NCBI GenBank assembly: GCA_013400155.1
Contig: VXBM01000001.1
Span: 1,089,964-1,153,963, forward strand
DNA from: Helopsaltes ochotensis
Taxonomy: Eukaryota > Chordata > Aves > Passeriformes > Locustellidae
Length of the DNA stretch: 64,000 bases
Direction: 5' to 3'
In this document: positions 12,501-26,000 of the stretch, piece after piece
Position numbering within the stretch: position 1 is the stretch's first letter
How the letters are laid out: every line of letters begins with the position of its first letter
Translations under genes and position numbers: made by a program
The notes under the pieces: generated by a model
The model's input: the letters and a program-made list of their open reading frames with translations, nothing else
The model's database searches: none
Told to the model about the DNA's origin: nothing

Positions 12501-15500
12501 GCCCCAGAGAAATGGCAATCATTGCAAATGCCACATTACTGTTTGTGTACAAGAAGCTTCCCTGATGGAGCAAGTTACTTCACTATTTCTTCCTATTCAA
12601 ATAGGATTTATACCATTAAATATCTTTTTTAAAAACTGTTTTAAACCTACTTTAAAGTTAGAAGATGTAAAAATCAAACAGCATGAATGCCTCTCCTCAT
12701 TGCCCAAGCCTTACAAAATAGCCACAATATCACAGCTGTCCCTCAACCAGACTGCAGACATCCACAGTGGTCTGAAACATTAAGAGCAAATGTGAACCCA
12801 CCATATGTAAAAATAGTTGCACTCATCACTGATTAATGCACAGACAAGCAAAACTGTGCTAACAGAAATATTTTGAGAATGTATATTTCCCCTCCCAACC
12901 AAACAGCTACAATCACCCAACCACTAAGAAGAGGCATTATCATGAAGGGCTCTGTCACGTGCCAGGGAAATGAGCAGTGAATGAAAACTCATTATTAACA
13001 GGTCAGAAGCAATTAATTGTTCAACCAGGAGCAGAGAAATTTTAGCTAAGTAACACACATCTAAACATCACAGATTTATCAAAGTCAATTAAGGAACTGG
13101 GAATGGGACCACTCAAACTGTTCACTGCACACGGAGCACCCAGTCCAAGGTGCCACTGTAGCCCACAGTGACTCTCCCCACTCTTCCAGGCCACCTTCAA
13201 GGGATAACCTTCTGTGCAGCCACCACCATCCTCATGTTCCCAGCAAAGTGGCAATTTCAAGTGTGATTTTTCTTGCTTGTGATGTGAAAAATGATCAAAA
13301 CCAAAATCTCCTTTCCTAGAGGTCACCTACTCAGCCACTTTAGTTGACACAGGCTATCTTCAGTATCCAGAGGGACTCTGGAGGATGACTGTCAACAACA
13401 ATGAAATCTGGAAAAACCCCACAGCTATAACAGGGTTTGCTCCATGCCCAGTCCAGAGGATAACCTGTCCACCACACCCTCTCACACTGCAGCTCACTCA
13501 TTTGGCTGTGTTTATACCATCAGCTGTTGGCAAAACATGACTAAGGCACTTTATTGCTTTGAGGCTTAAAGAACAAAATGTCTCATACAGGAGAGAACCT
13601 GCTCTGATTGTTGACAGTCAGACCAAGGCTGGGGATGGAGACCAGGATCTCACTGGTGATTCCTCACTCCTCTTTCCAAGTGGAGCAGTCTCTCCAGATG
13701 CCTATCTTCTTCCTGGTCACCAAACTGTCTTTGCTCATCCATCTGTGGGTCAGGGCAGGGGAAAACACAGAGATGCCCAAGGTCATCCTTACCACTTCTC
13801 TATCCAAATGGGAGCCAAGGAAAAGACAAGGAAAGAAAGATTTTCTCCCCAAAACATGAGGATGGGTGACAGTGGGGCAGCACCACTGCCACAGCCTTTG
13901 CTGCTCCTTTATGGCCACTCTTCTCTCTGAGTCAGCTCCCTTTTGTCCGGAGCAGGGCACTGTTTGCTAAGTTATATAAAAACAGGAGACAAGGGAACTA
14001 AAAGCAACTCTGAGTTACTGTATTACACAGGGTGGGTGTGAGTTGCACTCATCACCACCACTCTGCTCTGTGCTCGTAGGCTTTGCTCTGCCATGGCTCA
14101 ATAAATCAGTAATTGCAAGGAGCCCCAGAGCCTCTGCTCAGTCCAGGAGCTTCATGTGGCAAATGAGTCATGAGGAGTCAGAGGGGAAGAACAGAGAGAT
14201 ACAGCACTAATGGAGAACACCTGCCCTCTTTCTACAGCTAGAATGGACCTAGGCCATCCTCTGAGCTCATTCCTTCTCTAAACCATTTCTCACACTTTCA
14301 TACAGCTGAGAAGAACATGTGTAAGAAGGGAAAATAGCCATGTGTTTTATCAAATCCCAGAGATGCTAAGGGTTTTACAGTTTAAGAGGCCAAGTACCTC
14401 AGTACTCAGTACCTTACAAATATATACATGTTTCCATGATTGGAAGTAACTAAGTCAAACTATGTAGCTGTAGCACCAGACGTACAACTTCTGTTTAGCA
14501 TCATCCTAAACTTGTTCACTATTTCTTACATCTGCCTTGACACAAGCAGAGCAGCAGTAGAAAAACTAGATATAAACATACAAGAGAATAACTGGTCAAG
14601 CAGAATGCAACTTTTCTTATGTTATATCAGTCCTTCAAAGCCTTCAAGATACCTGTACCTCCATCAGGAAAAAACACCCCACACTTAAAAAAACCCAAAC
14701 CAAAAGAATCTGAAAGCAAGATTTTTAGGTTACATGCTTTAAAACAGAAATGACAATGTAATAGCATGGGCAGCCTTCTACAAGCTGTCTTTAACAGAAG
14801 TCTGCTGGTACATTTTTTGGAAAAGCACACATCTTCGCTTTGGTTTAAAGTAATAGAAATTTGGGGATTTTTGTTGCCTCACCTCAGCAGCAGTTTGCAA
14901 AAATGGTCTTCAATTAGCATTCAATTAGTTCCCATTTCAGAATTAGCAAAATACATTCCCAGAGCTATCAGAGAGAAAAGGCAAGAGGTATGTTCTCTCT
15001 CAGACTCCTGGCTGCCCTTAGAGTGGCTGGACACATTCCTCCCCTGAGGATTTTTAAAGTTGCCTGTTATTTCAAGATGATACAAGAGCATTTTGTTGTA
15101 TTATTCCATAAAAACAGAACCCACCATCTCCAATCAGATCAAGGCACTCTCCATTTCTCCATTTCAAGGCACTCTCCTCCAAGAGAGGACTTGCCCATTT
15201 TAACAAAGGGATCCTTTTAAGTTGCTGTCCTCAAGCCCACCAGACCACATGCTGGGGTGAATGTGGATAGGGAGGCAGGGAACACTTCTTTGTGCCATTA
15301 TTCAAATGCCTGGTAACAACAATGGCTAAAAATACTGAGAATTTAAATGACTTAGTATCTAAGTGGATTCACTAGAAATACTTTCAAATTTTTTTCCTAG
15401 CAGATAGCCTGAAGACTGGAAAGTGCATTCAGGATGCTGAATGTGATGTTGCTGTCAATTTATGTCAGTACAATTTCCAAATCAAAATACTGAAGCAAAT

Positions 15501-16425
15501 GGTCTTCCCCAGGGAGCAGATGTTGAATGCAGTGATGGGGACCAATTTAAGAACATAGGTACAAATGAAATGTTCATTCTGTTCCAGCCTTCTCTAGCGA
15601 TGTGAACTGTGATTCACAGAAAGCAGATGACTACACCAGAGACAAGAATGAAAAATTAATTCCATTTTCTCTAACAGTGGACTGCTGGAATTTAGGAGAG
15701 TCTCTTTCCCAGTGAGATACTACCTCATGCAGTAAGACAGTATCTGATGTTTTTAAAAGCAGCATAATGTTCTCCAAGTCAGATGCATACAGAATACAGT
15801 CTCTGAAGCTATTCTGCACAAATAACTATTTTTCTCTTCTATTTGGTTGCAAATTAGGTTTGAAAGGGCTTCCCTACTTCCTAACGGGTGAGTGAAACAG
15901 TATGTGTAAATGACTTGTGGAAGCAAGAAAGCATAGCAGATGCACTGGATGCTGCAGTGCATGAGGATTTTCCATTTGCCTCTTACAAGTTCACTGCCTT
16001 TGCATCTAAAATACATTATTATACTGTTTATATTGCAGCAACATCTTGGATCAAAGCAAGATGAAGGCATCGTTTTGCCAGGCTCCGTACACAGTTACGG
16101 TTAAACAATCTCCATTCTTTTGGATCCAGCTCCATAGCTGGAGCTGCATTGCAGGACAACATCGGCCCACATGACCCAGCCCTCCCCAGAGCGTGTTCGG
16201 GCACTCCTGAGCTGTGCAATGCTTTACTGCCCCTGTATGCAAAGCAATGTTTTGGGTTACGCTCTGCAAACAGCTCTATATTGTTATTTTGCATGGGTAA
16301 ATATGAGACCATGGCAGCCTAGCAACTGAACTGCAACAGAAAATAGGTTCAGAAGGAAATAAAGAATCATTTTCCTTTCCCCACTTGCTGTCTAGTTTTT
16401 AGCAGAATCAGAAACTACAACTCAA
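3561..16425. other. NEURL1 intron 1, no gene recognised
   Basis: Unique-looking, A/T-leaning sequence with no exon, RNA gene or clear transposable element that I can support. The segment around 4860-4980 is A/T-rich with repeated ATTAT/TAATGA words and several homeodomain-like cores, a possible enhancer. A 13-base word (CAAGGCACTCTCC) occurs twice, at 15140 and 15165. Open frames of about 70-126 codons occur at the rate expected by chance. Confidence 0.5.
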
Positions 16426-16428
16426 AAA

Positions 16429-16530
16429 GCTGGGTTCTATTTCCAGCACTGGCAATGGTTTCCTGACCCTGTCTGTCTGTTTCTAGTTTCTAAATTTACA
16501 ACATAAAGATTATGAATTTCCTCCACTTTG
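16429..16530 (+). repeat. MIR-like ancient SINE fragment
   Basis: The order of words follows the MIR consensus: CTGGGTTCTATTTCCAGCAC, then TTTCCTGACCCTGTCTGTCT, then a GTTTC...AAATTTACAACATAAAGAT tail corresponding to the CAGTTTCC...TGTAAAATGGGGATAAT part. Diverged and truncated at both ends. Confidence 0.6.
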
Positions 16531-18861
16531 GACAGATTTGAAGATCTTCAAATGACAAGTACTGTATAAAAGAGTGCAAGTTTCTGCCAGAGTACTACTT
16601 AATAGATGGCCTCTTAGACAGCAAAGCAACAGGCAGAGTGAGCAAAACCTAAGCAAGTCACATGCATTCTTCACCAAAATTAAACAAGAACTTAACTTTT
16701 AGATGAAGTCAAAAAGTCCCAGGTAAGAGGGAAAGGACTTCTTTATCTATTTCAGTCTTTTTTACCCCAAGGTTTTGACAAGTGTGGATCCATCAGAAAG
16801 TATTCTGTTGAGAGCTATTGATTGTTACTGTGGTATCACTGGTGGTCTGGCTCAGCAAGCTTTCATGTTTTCTCCACTGTCATTCTAAAATGTAGGCAGT
16901 GGCCAGCTTGTCAGTAAGTTGTCTCTGCGACTAAGTCTTCCACCGCTTTTCAACATCACTGCTTTAACTGCTGTATCTACAGCAGTCTGTGCTCGTGCCA
17001 TAAATGAAAGGGGGATGCAAACTGAAACTGGATACAAGGCTTGAAAATACTTGTAAATTCTCACCAAGGTTATAAAAGGGACACTTGAATATGAAACAGA
17101 GATAGTGAACAAATCCTGGAATAAGCTTTTAAAGACAGAAGAATCCAGGCCAAATGGAAACACACTAAGTATAATTTATAATGAGCAATGTGTAAAAAGC
17201 TATCCAAATCATGGAGCTCAAAATGAGAATAAACAGTGATCTTCCAATAGGGACAAGTACAGATAAGGTAAGTATCTGCTAAAAGGCTGAACTCTGAGCA
17301 ACCCTTGGGTGTTACCAACTGCTTGAACAAGTCCTCAGTATGTTTCACTAAAGGCCAAAAAAGACTAGCAAAAATACTGCATATTCAGTGTGGCTAACCT
17401 GGAATTCAGTACCTGTCAGTGTGACTGTTGCTCAGCAGTTAATTATGTAAAAAACGGACTTGCAATCCACTTTTGCCTGCAATGAGCACAGCTGATCCTG
17501 CAGGATAACTGATCTGCCCAATAAGATGGAACAATGCCTGCAGTCCCCCAAACTACAGCAATAAAGAACGAACAACCAAAAAACGCTAAGCCTCGCTCAC
17601 AGAACACATCATGTACTCATTCCCTTCTTGATCTGCAGGGGCAACAGTGGGGGTCAGCAGGATCACTGTGAAATGTGAAATGCATTGGGTGTAAACACCT
17701 GGAAGAGTGTCAGCAGACAACAGAAAACAAAAGAAAAATTCCTTTAAAAAATGTTACACACTTTGTGGCCTTTTCACATTTGTTAAGGCTCTTTGACAGA
17801 TCACCACTAACTGGTGGAAATAAAAATTAAGTGCAGAGCAAAGCTATTCAGGTATTAGAAGGAAGAGTGCTAGGGGCTCTTGGAGCACTGTTAGACAGCA
17901 GAAAAGATTGCAACTCAGGTGGCTGAAAAAATACAGTTTCCAGGTAAAGTTGGGAGCCTCCAACCGTGGATTAAATTTTTCAACCATGTTTATTTTCAGA
18001 GTGCCTTTCAGTAGTTATTTGAGAGAACACAGATCCTGTGTCCTTAGCCCAGGACTCGTTTAGTTCTTAACTAGGTAGACCCTTAAAATATGAAGGGATG
18101 ACTCTAATATGGAAACTTTTCTCCTCGCCCCAGCCTTCCCCAGACCTACGGGAATAGGAACCATCATCCAGCACTTTATATCTGCCCTGAGGAGGGTGAG
18201 ATAGTCACTGAGTGTTGATGACAATGTCTGACTGGCAAGTAGTCATTATCCCATGGGAATGAGGAAATGTGCAAACACACTGGAAACATGACCATGAGTC
18301 TGTCATGCTGGCATCAATCACCTCTCACCACGGAGAGCAGTCAGCGCTGCAGAGAATGAACCATCCAGGGCAACAGGGCTCTTGCAGTGCTCTGTAACTC
18401 CACATTGCTTCTTCCTGAGCCTTCTAGAAGAAAACAAAAGGTGAGCCCTAGATAGCCAGAGAGTGACACATGATATCACACAACTGCCCATCACATAAGC
18501 ATATCAGCAGAACTTGGCCAGCTCAACAAGTATCTCAAGCGTTTCTTGCCAGGTACTTGAGTTTCCAGCAGAGATGCTGCAGTTTCTTCCAAAAAGGTTG
18601 TCTTCTTAAACAAACTGGACAGATTGTTGTGGAGATGCTAAGAGAATGTCAATCTGCTAAACGTCAGAAGGATTTTGACCAAACTAGGAAGAAAAATAGT
18701 CAGGAATTATGGCTATATTATTAGTAACAAATCTTTAATTGTACATGTTTGGATAGCAAGGCTGATTTAGAATCAATTGCTGAAGTGGAGCAGCCAAGAG
18801 GACAGATTCAGATCTCCATATCAGTGGAAATGCAGAGTAGCTCTACTGAAGCCAAAAAATG

Positions 18862-18886
18862 TATTACATACATTTTGTATGTAATA
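18862..18886. repeat. Perfect 11-bp inverted repeat with 3-base loop
   Basis: TATTACATACA, then TTT, then TGTATGTAATA. A single copy, so it is a hairpin-capable palindrome rather than a repeat family; it may be chance in A/T-rich DNA. Confidence 0.8.
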
Positions 18887-18957
18887 TGCAGCATACATGC
18901 TGCAACAGTGCCATCCTTACAGCTTGGCAAAGCTAATTTAATGAAAACACTGCCTTT

Positions 18958-18973
18958 TTCTTTTTTTTTTTTT
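18958..18973. repeat. Poly-T tract
   Basis: Uninterrupted T run of about 16 between CTGCC and CCTTAATC (a short TTTTTC interruption precedes it). Confidence 0.8.
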
Positions 18974-20477
18974 CCTTAATCATCTTTTTTACCTATTCAT
19001 GAAATGCACCCAAGCCCACAAAGACTGAAGCTCCTACAAGGGGGTAAATTTTTGGTCAAGTGTTTGTTTCAACATCTGAAAACTCAGGCCTCAGACTTCT
19101 TTCCTTCTTGTAGTCTCTTTTTGTAAACAGAAATTTCATTGAGGAAAGATATGAAGAGAGAAAAATCCTGGGCAGCTTGCTCCTGCTTACACGACTGATC
19201 TGTGGAGTTGGGCTTCCATGGCTGACACCAGACTTTCAGCAGACTGTTAGGAAACTTAAGTAAGAAGCTCTTTTGAAATGTCTAAGTTTCTTTAAACTCA
19301 CAAAAGAGCAAGAAAATCACACCCTCTATCTTAAAACTGTTTTGTGAAGTGACACATCTTACATTTTACACATTATTCACATAATCTGTAGAAGAGAGTC
19401 AGTAGTTGACTGACACTAAGATGTTGAACACCTTCCAGCCTAGAAATGCTTGCAGTGTGCCAGCTCCACAAAAATTGAATCTTGAGTTACAAGGACTAAG
19501 CAAGGGTGCTGCATGTCACCACAGAAGAGATGTTGATTTTCATTGGACAAATTGTTATCTTCTTCCCTCCCCAAGGAAGTTGTTGCTACCAGCAACTTGA
19601 GACACTGCCATCACCATCTCTTACAAAGGAAACAAGGTTAGAAATTTTTGTCTCCTTTCTCATGTCAGGAAGGGTGTTTTTACAACAGATGAGCAAGAGT
19701 GGTGAAGAAATCAAAAATAATTCAGAAAACATGGAAATAAAGCTAATACCAGTTGCTTTGGACACAAAAAATGTATTACAGAAACATACCAGATACAGTC
19801 TTGTATCCTCTTGATGACTTTAACATGGTAGTCTTGGATCAGTCAGTGGGAGATCTGCCCAAGTAAAAACCTCAGAATTGCACTCTCCAAAATCATCTTC
19901 ACCAAAATCCAGAGAATTTAACAGCCTTAATGTGTCCCCACAACACATTTTGTGTCATTCCAAAGATGAATTTTGGCTTACCAGAATTCTTTGGCTAGTT
20001 AAAGCAAGGACAAAAATAGTGGTGTCCACCAAACTGAAAGGAAAACAACAATCTCAAAGCCATTTGTCTTCACAGTAATTTCAGAGTTATGCTAAAAATA
20101 CAAAGGCGGCATATGGCATTCATAGTGGCTCTCATCACTCCCTGTAGCACCAAATAAGAGGGAGGCAAGTGGAAGGTGCAGATTTTGGTGCTTGAGTGTG
20201 ATGCAAAGAAATGTGGGAGGGAAGGAGCTACTGAGGGGCAGCAAGAAGGAAAGCAGTGGAATGGGGCTTAGGTTTTGACTTCTGATGAGGGTATGTTTTA
20301 TTAAGCGTGAAACCATAAAATGGTTTATTAATGGACAAAAACACTTTTTAAAGGACCACTACTGATTTGTACAATGAATATCCACTAAGGCAAGTGGGAG
20401 AAATGTCAAAGTTTCCAAGTCCTTTATCCAGACTGTTACAGAGTTGGAGTTCCTTCCATGTTCCAGGATGAAATATT

Positions 20478-20575
20478 TTGTCCAAGGTCACACAAGAAGT
20501 CCAAAACATTGCAGGGAAATTATAGCAAGTGTCAGACCACCATTCCACCACCTTCACTCTTCCTTCACCATCCTA
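20478..20575 (-). repeat. MIR-like ancient SINE fragment, reverse orientation
   Basis: The plus strand contains TTGTCCAAGGTCACACAAGA, matching the reverse-complement MIR landmark CTTGCCCAAGGTCACACAGC. It is followed by a region ending GTCAGACCACCATTCCACC, which fits the 5' half of MIR read backwards. Confidence 0.55.
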
Positions 20576-22333
20576 GTCACAATCCAACCACGAGGAAAAA
20601 CTTTCCTTACAACTACACAGGCCAGACACATCGGTGAAAGGAGTGGCTTTCCCTGGAGAAAGGCAGAGGGAGCTCTAAGATATTCCTTGTGCCAGCTCAC
20701 CTCGCACCATTAAGCTTTTCCCATACTATCCCGTTCCTCCCTCACCTCATAGGCATCCCTTTTTATTTTGGCCAAATATATTATCACCCTCTTACATACA
20801 TGCTACAAAGAGCATTTCTGCAACACCCACAGACTCTGAGGCCCTCAAGCCGCCCGGGACTGCTTAGCTGCGCTTGGCCAAAGGTCTCACGGTCCCCTGG
20901 TGCTGGCTGTCCCAGGGCTCTGCCCCACACCTGGCAGCGAGGCTGTTTTTGCAGCAGCTTTTCAGCAGCAGCACAGAGATTCCTCAGAGCAAAGCCGTGA
21001 CAGAAGCTGGGGCCACCTGGCCCAGAGCTGTGCCTAATGTCACAAAGGGGATTTTGCCCAGGCTGTCCTTAAGAGGATTAGGAATCATCTACTTGCACAA
21101 AACAACAGCCACATCTGCTGCTCCAGCGCAAGTTGTTCTTTCTTATCTGCTCTCACAAAGCTCGATTCTGCTCTGTCCTGACAACTTCTCCTATTACAGG
21201 ATCCTGCCATGTAATGCAGACACTTGTGAGGAACTGGGGGTTGGATACAGGTGGAGGGTGAGTACCAGATCAGGTGCATTCAGAGCTCATCCAGCCCACA
21301 ACACTAAGCAGCATCACACAGAGCAAATAAACAAATAGGCCTGGTTTTCGGAGGCTGGATATTCACAGCAAGCTGGATATCACTGAGCAATAAGACTCCT
21401 AAGACTTCAAAGGGGGTTTAGGAGGACTGTGGTGTGTTCAAATTTGTGCAAATTCCACCGATTATTAGCAGTTTAAAGGAGTCAAACATTAAAGCTTCCA
21501 AGTGATATTCTAATATACTTCCTATATCAGAGACAGAAAAATCTTTGTTGTGCCAGATGTGCAGACGTATGAAATGGTACCAAACTGGTACAACTAGAAG
21601 CAAGAGGAAAACAAATTCCCTAAGGGAAGACCTAAAACCTGCCTTCTTTTCTTAGCTTTTTGAACTCTAAGATACATGCAGAGCAGCCACCTTGATTTTT
21701 TCTTTCTTTCGATTGGCAAGAAATAGGATTATCAAGGTGCCTAGAAATTGCCTTCATTGATTTTACAAATAGGGGTGGGTATTTTCACTTTTTAGGTTTT
21801 ATAACTAGACTTGTAATTTCAGCTATGGCTTCCTAAAAGAAATCCAGGATTGCCCATTTGACCCCTAAGCAAATCAACCCTAATCCTATAATATAACACT
21901 CTTCCACAGGATTGAGCACCCTTTCACTCCCAAGGTGGTCCCACCATGTCAGGGTTTTACCACTGCACTCTTGCTTGTCCCACCGGTGCCACTGCTGTTG
22001 CATGGATTAGTGATGGATTTCCTCAGCCAGGACTCGGCCTGGGATCATCAATGCAACCATCCTGGATGCATAGAGCACATAGGCATGGATGTGAGGAAGC
22101 AGGGACAGAGCGAACTGCAGCACGAACAGGGAACAAAGTGCAGTGAGGAACTCGACCTGGTTTTTGTGTGGTCTGACTTCTTAATAAAACCTCCTGCGAA
22201 ACAGGTTTCTTTTGCAGTGACAAGTCCTAGCGCTTACCTACCCTTCCACGTCCAGAAGTTTTTTCCAAAATATTTGACTAAAATTGGTTGCCCCTTCCTG
22301 TAGAAGGGTTTCTTAGAGAGCGAGGACATGATC
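20576..22333. other. NEURL1 intron 1, no gene recognised
   Basis: Contains a locally GC-richer patch (about 20820-21020) without CpG density, and a short direct duplication of GCTGGATAT near 21353-21380. No exon or element recognised. Confidence 0.45.
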
Positions 22334-22667
22334 TGTTATGGGATGTGGCTGAGCTATCCTATCAGGCCTCAGGGTTTGGGGCCTGAAGTAGGCCTCTGTT
22401 TTCTGGGCCTTGCTGGCAGTGAGTAAGCCTGTGGCGCAGTTAGAAATTAGATTAAGGTGTGCTGAGTTTTAATTAATGTAGTTCTAGTATTCTCACCGTG
22501 GTGACCTTAAAGTTGGGATTGTTTTACATTCCTTTTTAATCTTGTACCAATTAGAAGCACCTGTTCACATAAGCTATTTGGAACTGTATATAAACCACCA
22601 TGTTGTTGCAATAAACAGAGAATGCATGATATAACCATATTGGTCGGACCTGTGTTGCTCTGTTCAG
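22334..22667 (+). mobile_element. Solo LTR-like element of an endogenous retrovirus
   Basis: On the plus strand a TATA box (TATATAA, 22587-22593) is followed 17 bases later by a polyadenylation signal (AATAAA, 22610-22615). The element then ends GGACCTGTGTTGCTCTGTTCA. A TG...CA outline (TGTTATGGG to TGTTCA) of about 330 bases is plausible. There is no gag, pol or env coding sequence on either side, so this would be a solitary LTR left by recombination. I could not find a clear target-site duplication, so the ends are tentative. Its promoter would point opposite to NEURL1 transcription. Confidence 0.55.
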
Positions 22668-22834
22668 CTGTCCCAGTTCTAACCCTGGTTTCATCATGCC
22701 TGCTGCTGAAGGATTGGAGATTGCTGTGCCCTTTCTCACAGCCTTCTCCTAAAAAGACTTCACCCTCCTTCACCTCCCTAAAGGAAATGAATCCACTTCT
22801 TTCTACAGTTTGCTCATCAGAAACAGCTCCCTCT

Positions 22835-23070
22835 GCCTCATGGTTCTTGTTCATCTCTTTTGGGCTCTATCAAGTGTTCCAATGCCTTTCTCAAAGCATG
22901 CTGACCAAAACTGAGCATGTTATCCCGGTTCAGCCCCCATCACTGAGGGGAATGCCTCCCCCAGCCCAGCTGTGGGGCGTTGACGAGCTCCCCTGAGCAC
23001 AGATTTCCATTCTTTTGCAACAGAATCACACCATTTCTCATGAGTTTGCCTCCTAGACCCCCAATACACT
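22835..23070 (-). repeat. Degraded CR1-like LINE fragment
   Basis: The plus strand follows the reverse-complement CR1 word order: CATCTCTTTTGGGCTCTATC, CCAATGCCTTTCTCAAAGCA, CTGACCAAAACTGAGCATGT, then TGAGCACA...CATGAGTTTGCCTCCTAGACCCCCA. This corresponds to the CR1 segment running from CCAGAACTG through to the AGGACCCCCAG region. Many substitutions and indels; not coding. Confidence 0.5.
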
Positions 23071-26000
23071 AATATTAAACTACACCCTTAAATTCTTCTG
23101 TCCAAGAACAGTATTGTGCTGTTGTCATCATTGAATCACACCTGAAAATTCCAAATGTCCTCTTAAACTTCAAGACTGTTTTCAGATTCCAGTAGGTAAA
23201 GTGCTTCCAAGTCTGGTCTGCTGGTGCAACACTTACCTTTCTGCGGATTTCACTCAAAAGAAGTGACTCCCTTCAAACAATTGTATAACTTTAAGCCTGC
23301 CTCAGATATGAAGCTACTAGAAAAACTACACACAGAGGCATTTTTCAGATGATCTTATTTGATACAGTTGTTAGTTACATATTTTTTTAAAATAGCTTTC
23401 CAAAAAAATCACCTCATTCAAGTCTCCAGCAGTCATACTTCACACCTTTGTTCTAGAGTCAGCTGCTCAGGGCATGATAAATACCATAGGCAGAGAGGGG
23501 TCCTGCAGGTACTTGATTGATTGAGAATTTTTTCTCTGGCCAACTCATTGTTTTTAAAAGGATTTATTTCACATCAAATAAGAAAAATATTCCTTTAACT
23601 TTACTCTTGACACCAATTCTAAAGGCAGTGTGCTCTTAGCTGCCTTCCTGGAGAGCCACTAGTGAAAAAATAGCAGCCTCTTGGATTGCAGGGAGTCCAG
23701 GCTCACAGTAAAGTTTCATAAAGGAATTACAAATTGCTCTGCTAGGTCAAGTCATTGATCCAGTTAAAGGATTGAAGACAGACAGGGACACATAACCAGT
23801 TACTTAACTAATTACCCCCTAGCAAGTGAGCCACACTAATGGGTGATGTCCAAGCTCTCAGACTGCTGAAACATTCAGTAAAACACTACAGCTTCTCTCC
23901 ACATGGAGGTGAATCTACCCCTGAGGGAAGGTTTGTTAGCAATACTCATTTCAGAAGCATCACCACACCAAGAGTCTGCCCTAAGTGCATCTTATTTAAC
24001 ACAAAGGATAATCAATACAGAGAGATCGTGACAAGTAGGCCACTTCACCAAATAAACATTTTAAGACTCTCCAGGAGAAACAGAATATAAAGGAGCTCAT
24101 GGGCTATTTCTGAGTTACCCTGATGCTGTAAGATCAGCACTGTGTTCTTTGCACTCCTATTACAGCAGCAAGGAAAACACCAGCCAAGTGCTTGGCTCCT
24201 CACACCCACAGTAAGGATCTTGGATGCTGCCAGCTTGAGAAGTCATGTGGGGAGTAGGCAGAGCAAATACTTTTGCAGGACAGATTCCAGTAAGGACAAC
24301 AAGGAGTGTCCCACTGGGGCTGGGTGCCTGTCTGGCAGCTGCTTGGGGAGGACAGAGCCATAGCAGTGAGTGCCTGACCCAGCAATGCCAGCAGTGATGA
24401 GCTCCTGTCCACATCTCCTAAGACCTAAGTGTTTAATTGATGCTAAGCTGTAATTTGAGCATTCACCTGAAGCCTCCAGTAAGGGGAGAAATGCCACACC
24501 CGATCTCATCTCCACACAGAAAGAGGAGTTTAAAGAATAAAAATAGTAGCAGCCAGGTGCTCCAGTTCCTCAACATGATTTAATTTGGCATGTGAAATAT
24601 AGTAGGTTCAAAACAGTAATTACAGAATAATACATATGAGAAAAAGACCCAAGTCACAAAAAGGAAAGCAATTACAAGCAAAATTAGCTGGGAAAGAGAA
24701 TTAAGGGAAAAATATGAGTGATGATGGATATATTTTACCAGATGTCAGACAGTGACAATTATAGGAAAAAAAATCTCAAAAAGAGACTTGTTTCATAAAA
24801 TAAATGAAATCCTCTAAAATTCAAAATTATATGAAAAGTGGGTGAAAAGAATTTGATAGAATTATTAAATAAGTTAATATTTAGGAATTGTTTTAAAAGC
24901 TGATTGAGAGCAGTGCACATTCCATCAGTCAAGTCCATTAATAGATATAAGTAGCTGAGCTGACAGGAAGAAACCAGCAGCCATGAGGATATTCAGGCTA
25001 ATTCCAGTAATTAGACTCTATGGAACAGATGACTCTGTGTTTGAGAGGAAGTTAGTCAAGGTATCCATAGGATCACTTGATGGACAGATGCACATTCAGG
25101 CACATCACCCAAGAGAGACACAGCACACTAAGCGAAATGAGAGAACACACTAATTAGGAAATGCAATCACTAGGAAGACTTAATAAATAAACAAGAGGCA
25201 ATAGGAAGGCTGGCAAAAGACAGCAGAGGGCAAGCAGACATCAGGGATACAAATTTGGTATATTCTGAAGGAAACATCCATAATAAATAAATTCAGTGGG
25301 GAAAGGAAACCTGTCCGTTTGAAAAATATTAAAAAGTACTAAAGAAAAATATATTTAATACAGGTGGAAGGAGATCAGTATGAAAAACAGTCATTGTAGA
25401 GTATGGTCAGCAAGGACCAGGGAAGGAGAACATCTCATAGGAACAGGCATCTTTGTTGGGTTATAAGGGCAGCTGAATGTAGCAGCCAGCAAGACCTGGG
25501 GACAGCAGACAGCCAGCATCCAGACATCCTTCCCCGCAGCACTCTGCATTTATTTTCTTTAGAGATTATTCACACAGCTTTCAAGACTTTTAAGATTCAT
25601 GACACTATCCAGAACTGGCAACAAATTTCCTGGGTTTTTTGCAAACTTGCTACAGCTGATCAGGAGTCTTGATAACCCTGCATCAACACTGCCTGTGGAT
25701 GCAGCACATACCCAGGGGAAAGAGGGTATCCCTGCACTCGCAATTCACACTTACATACTCTATGCCCTGTACCCACAGCACAATGCTTTCTGTACACCAA
25801 TCCAGCAGCCATCCAGGTGCCAAAAAAAGTATGTTCCATCTTCTTTTATCTTCTGCCCTTTTCTTCCTGTGGCTGCTTCATGGATAAATGTGAGCATTGA
25901 AGAATATCCTAACCACCACAGAACTATTTATCAGCACCACCACAGAGCACACATAGTCCATCCTGCTCCAGGTCACAAGAAGAGAGGAAAACAGGCCATG

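Larger units (their letters stand above)
16531..20475. other. NEURL1 intron 1, no gene recognised
   Basis: Noncoding sequence with a poly-T tract near 18958-18973 and a small perfect palindrome at 18862-18886. Nothing else stands out. Confidence 0.5.
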
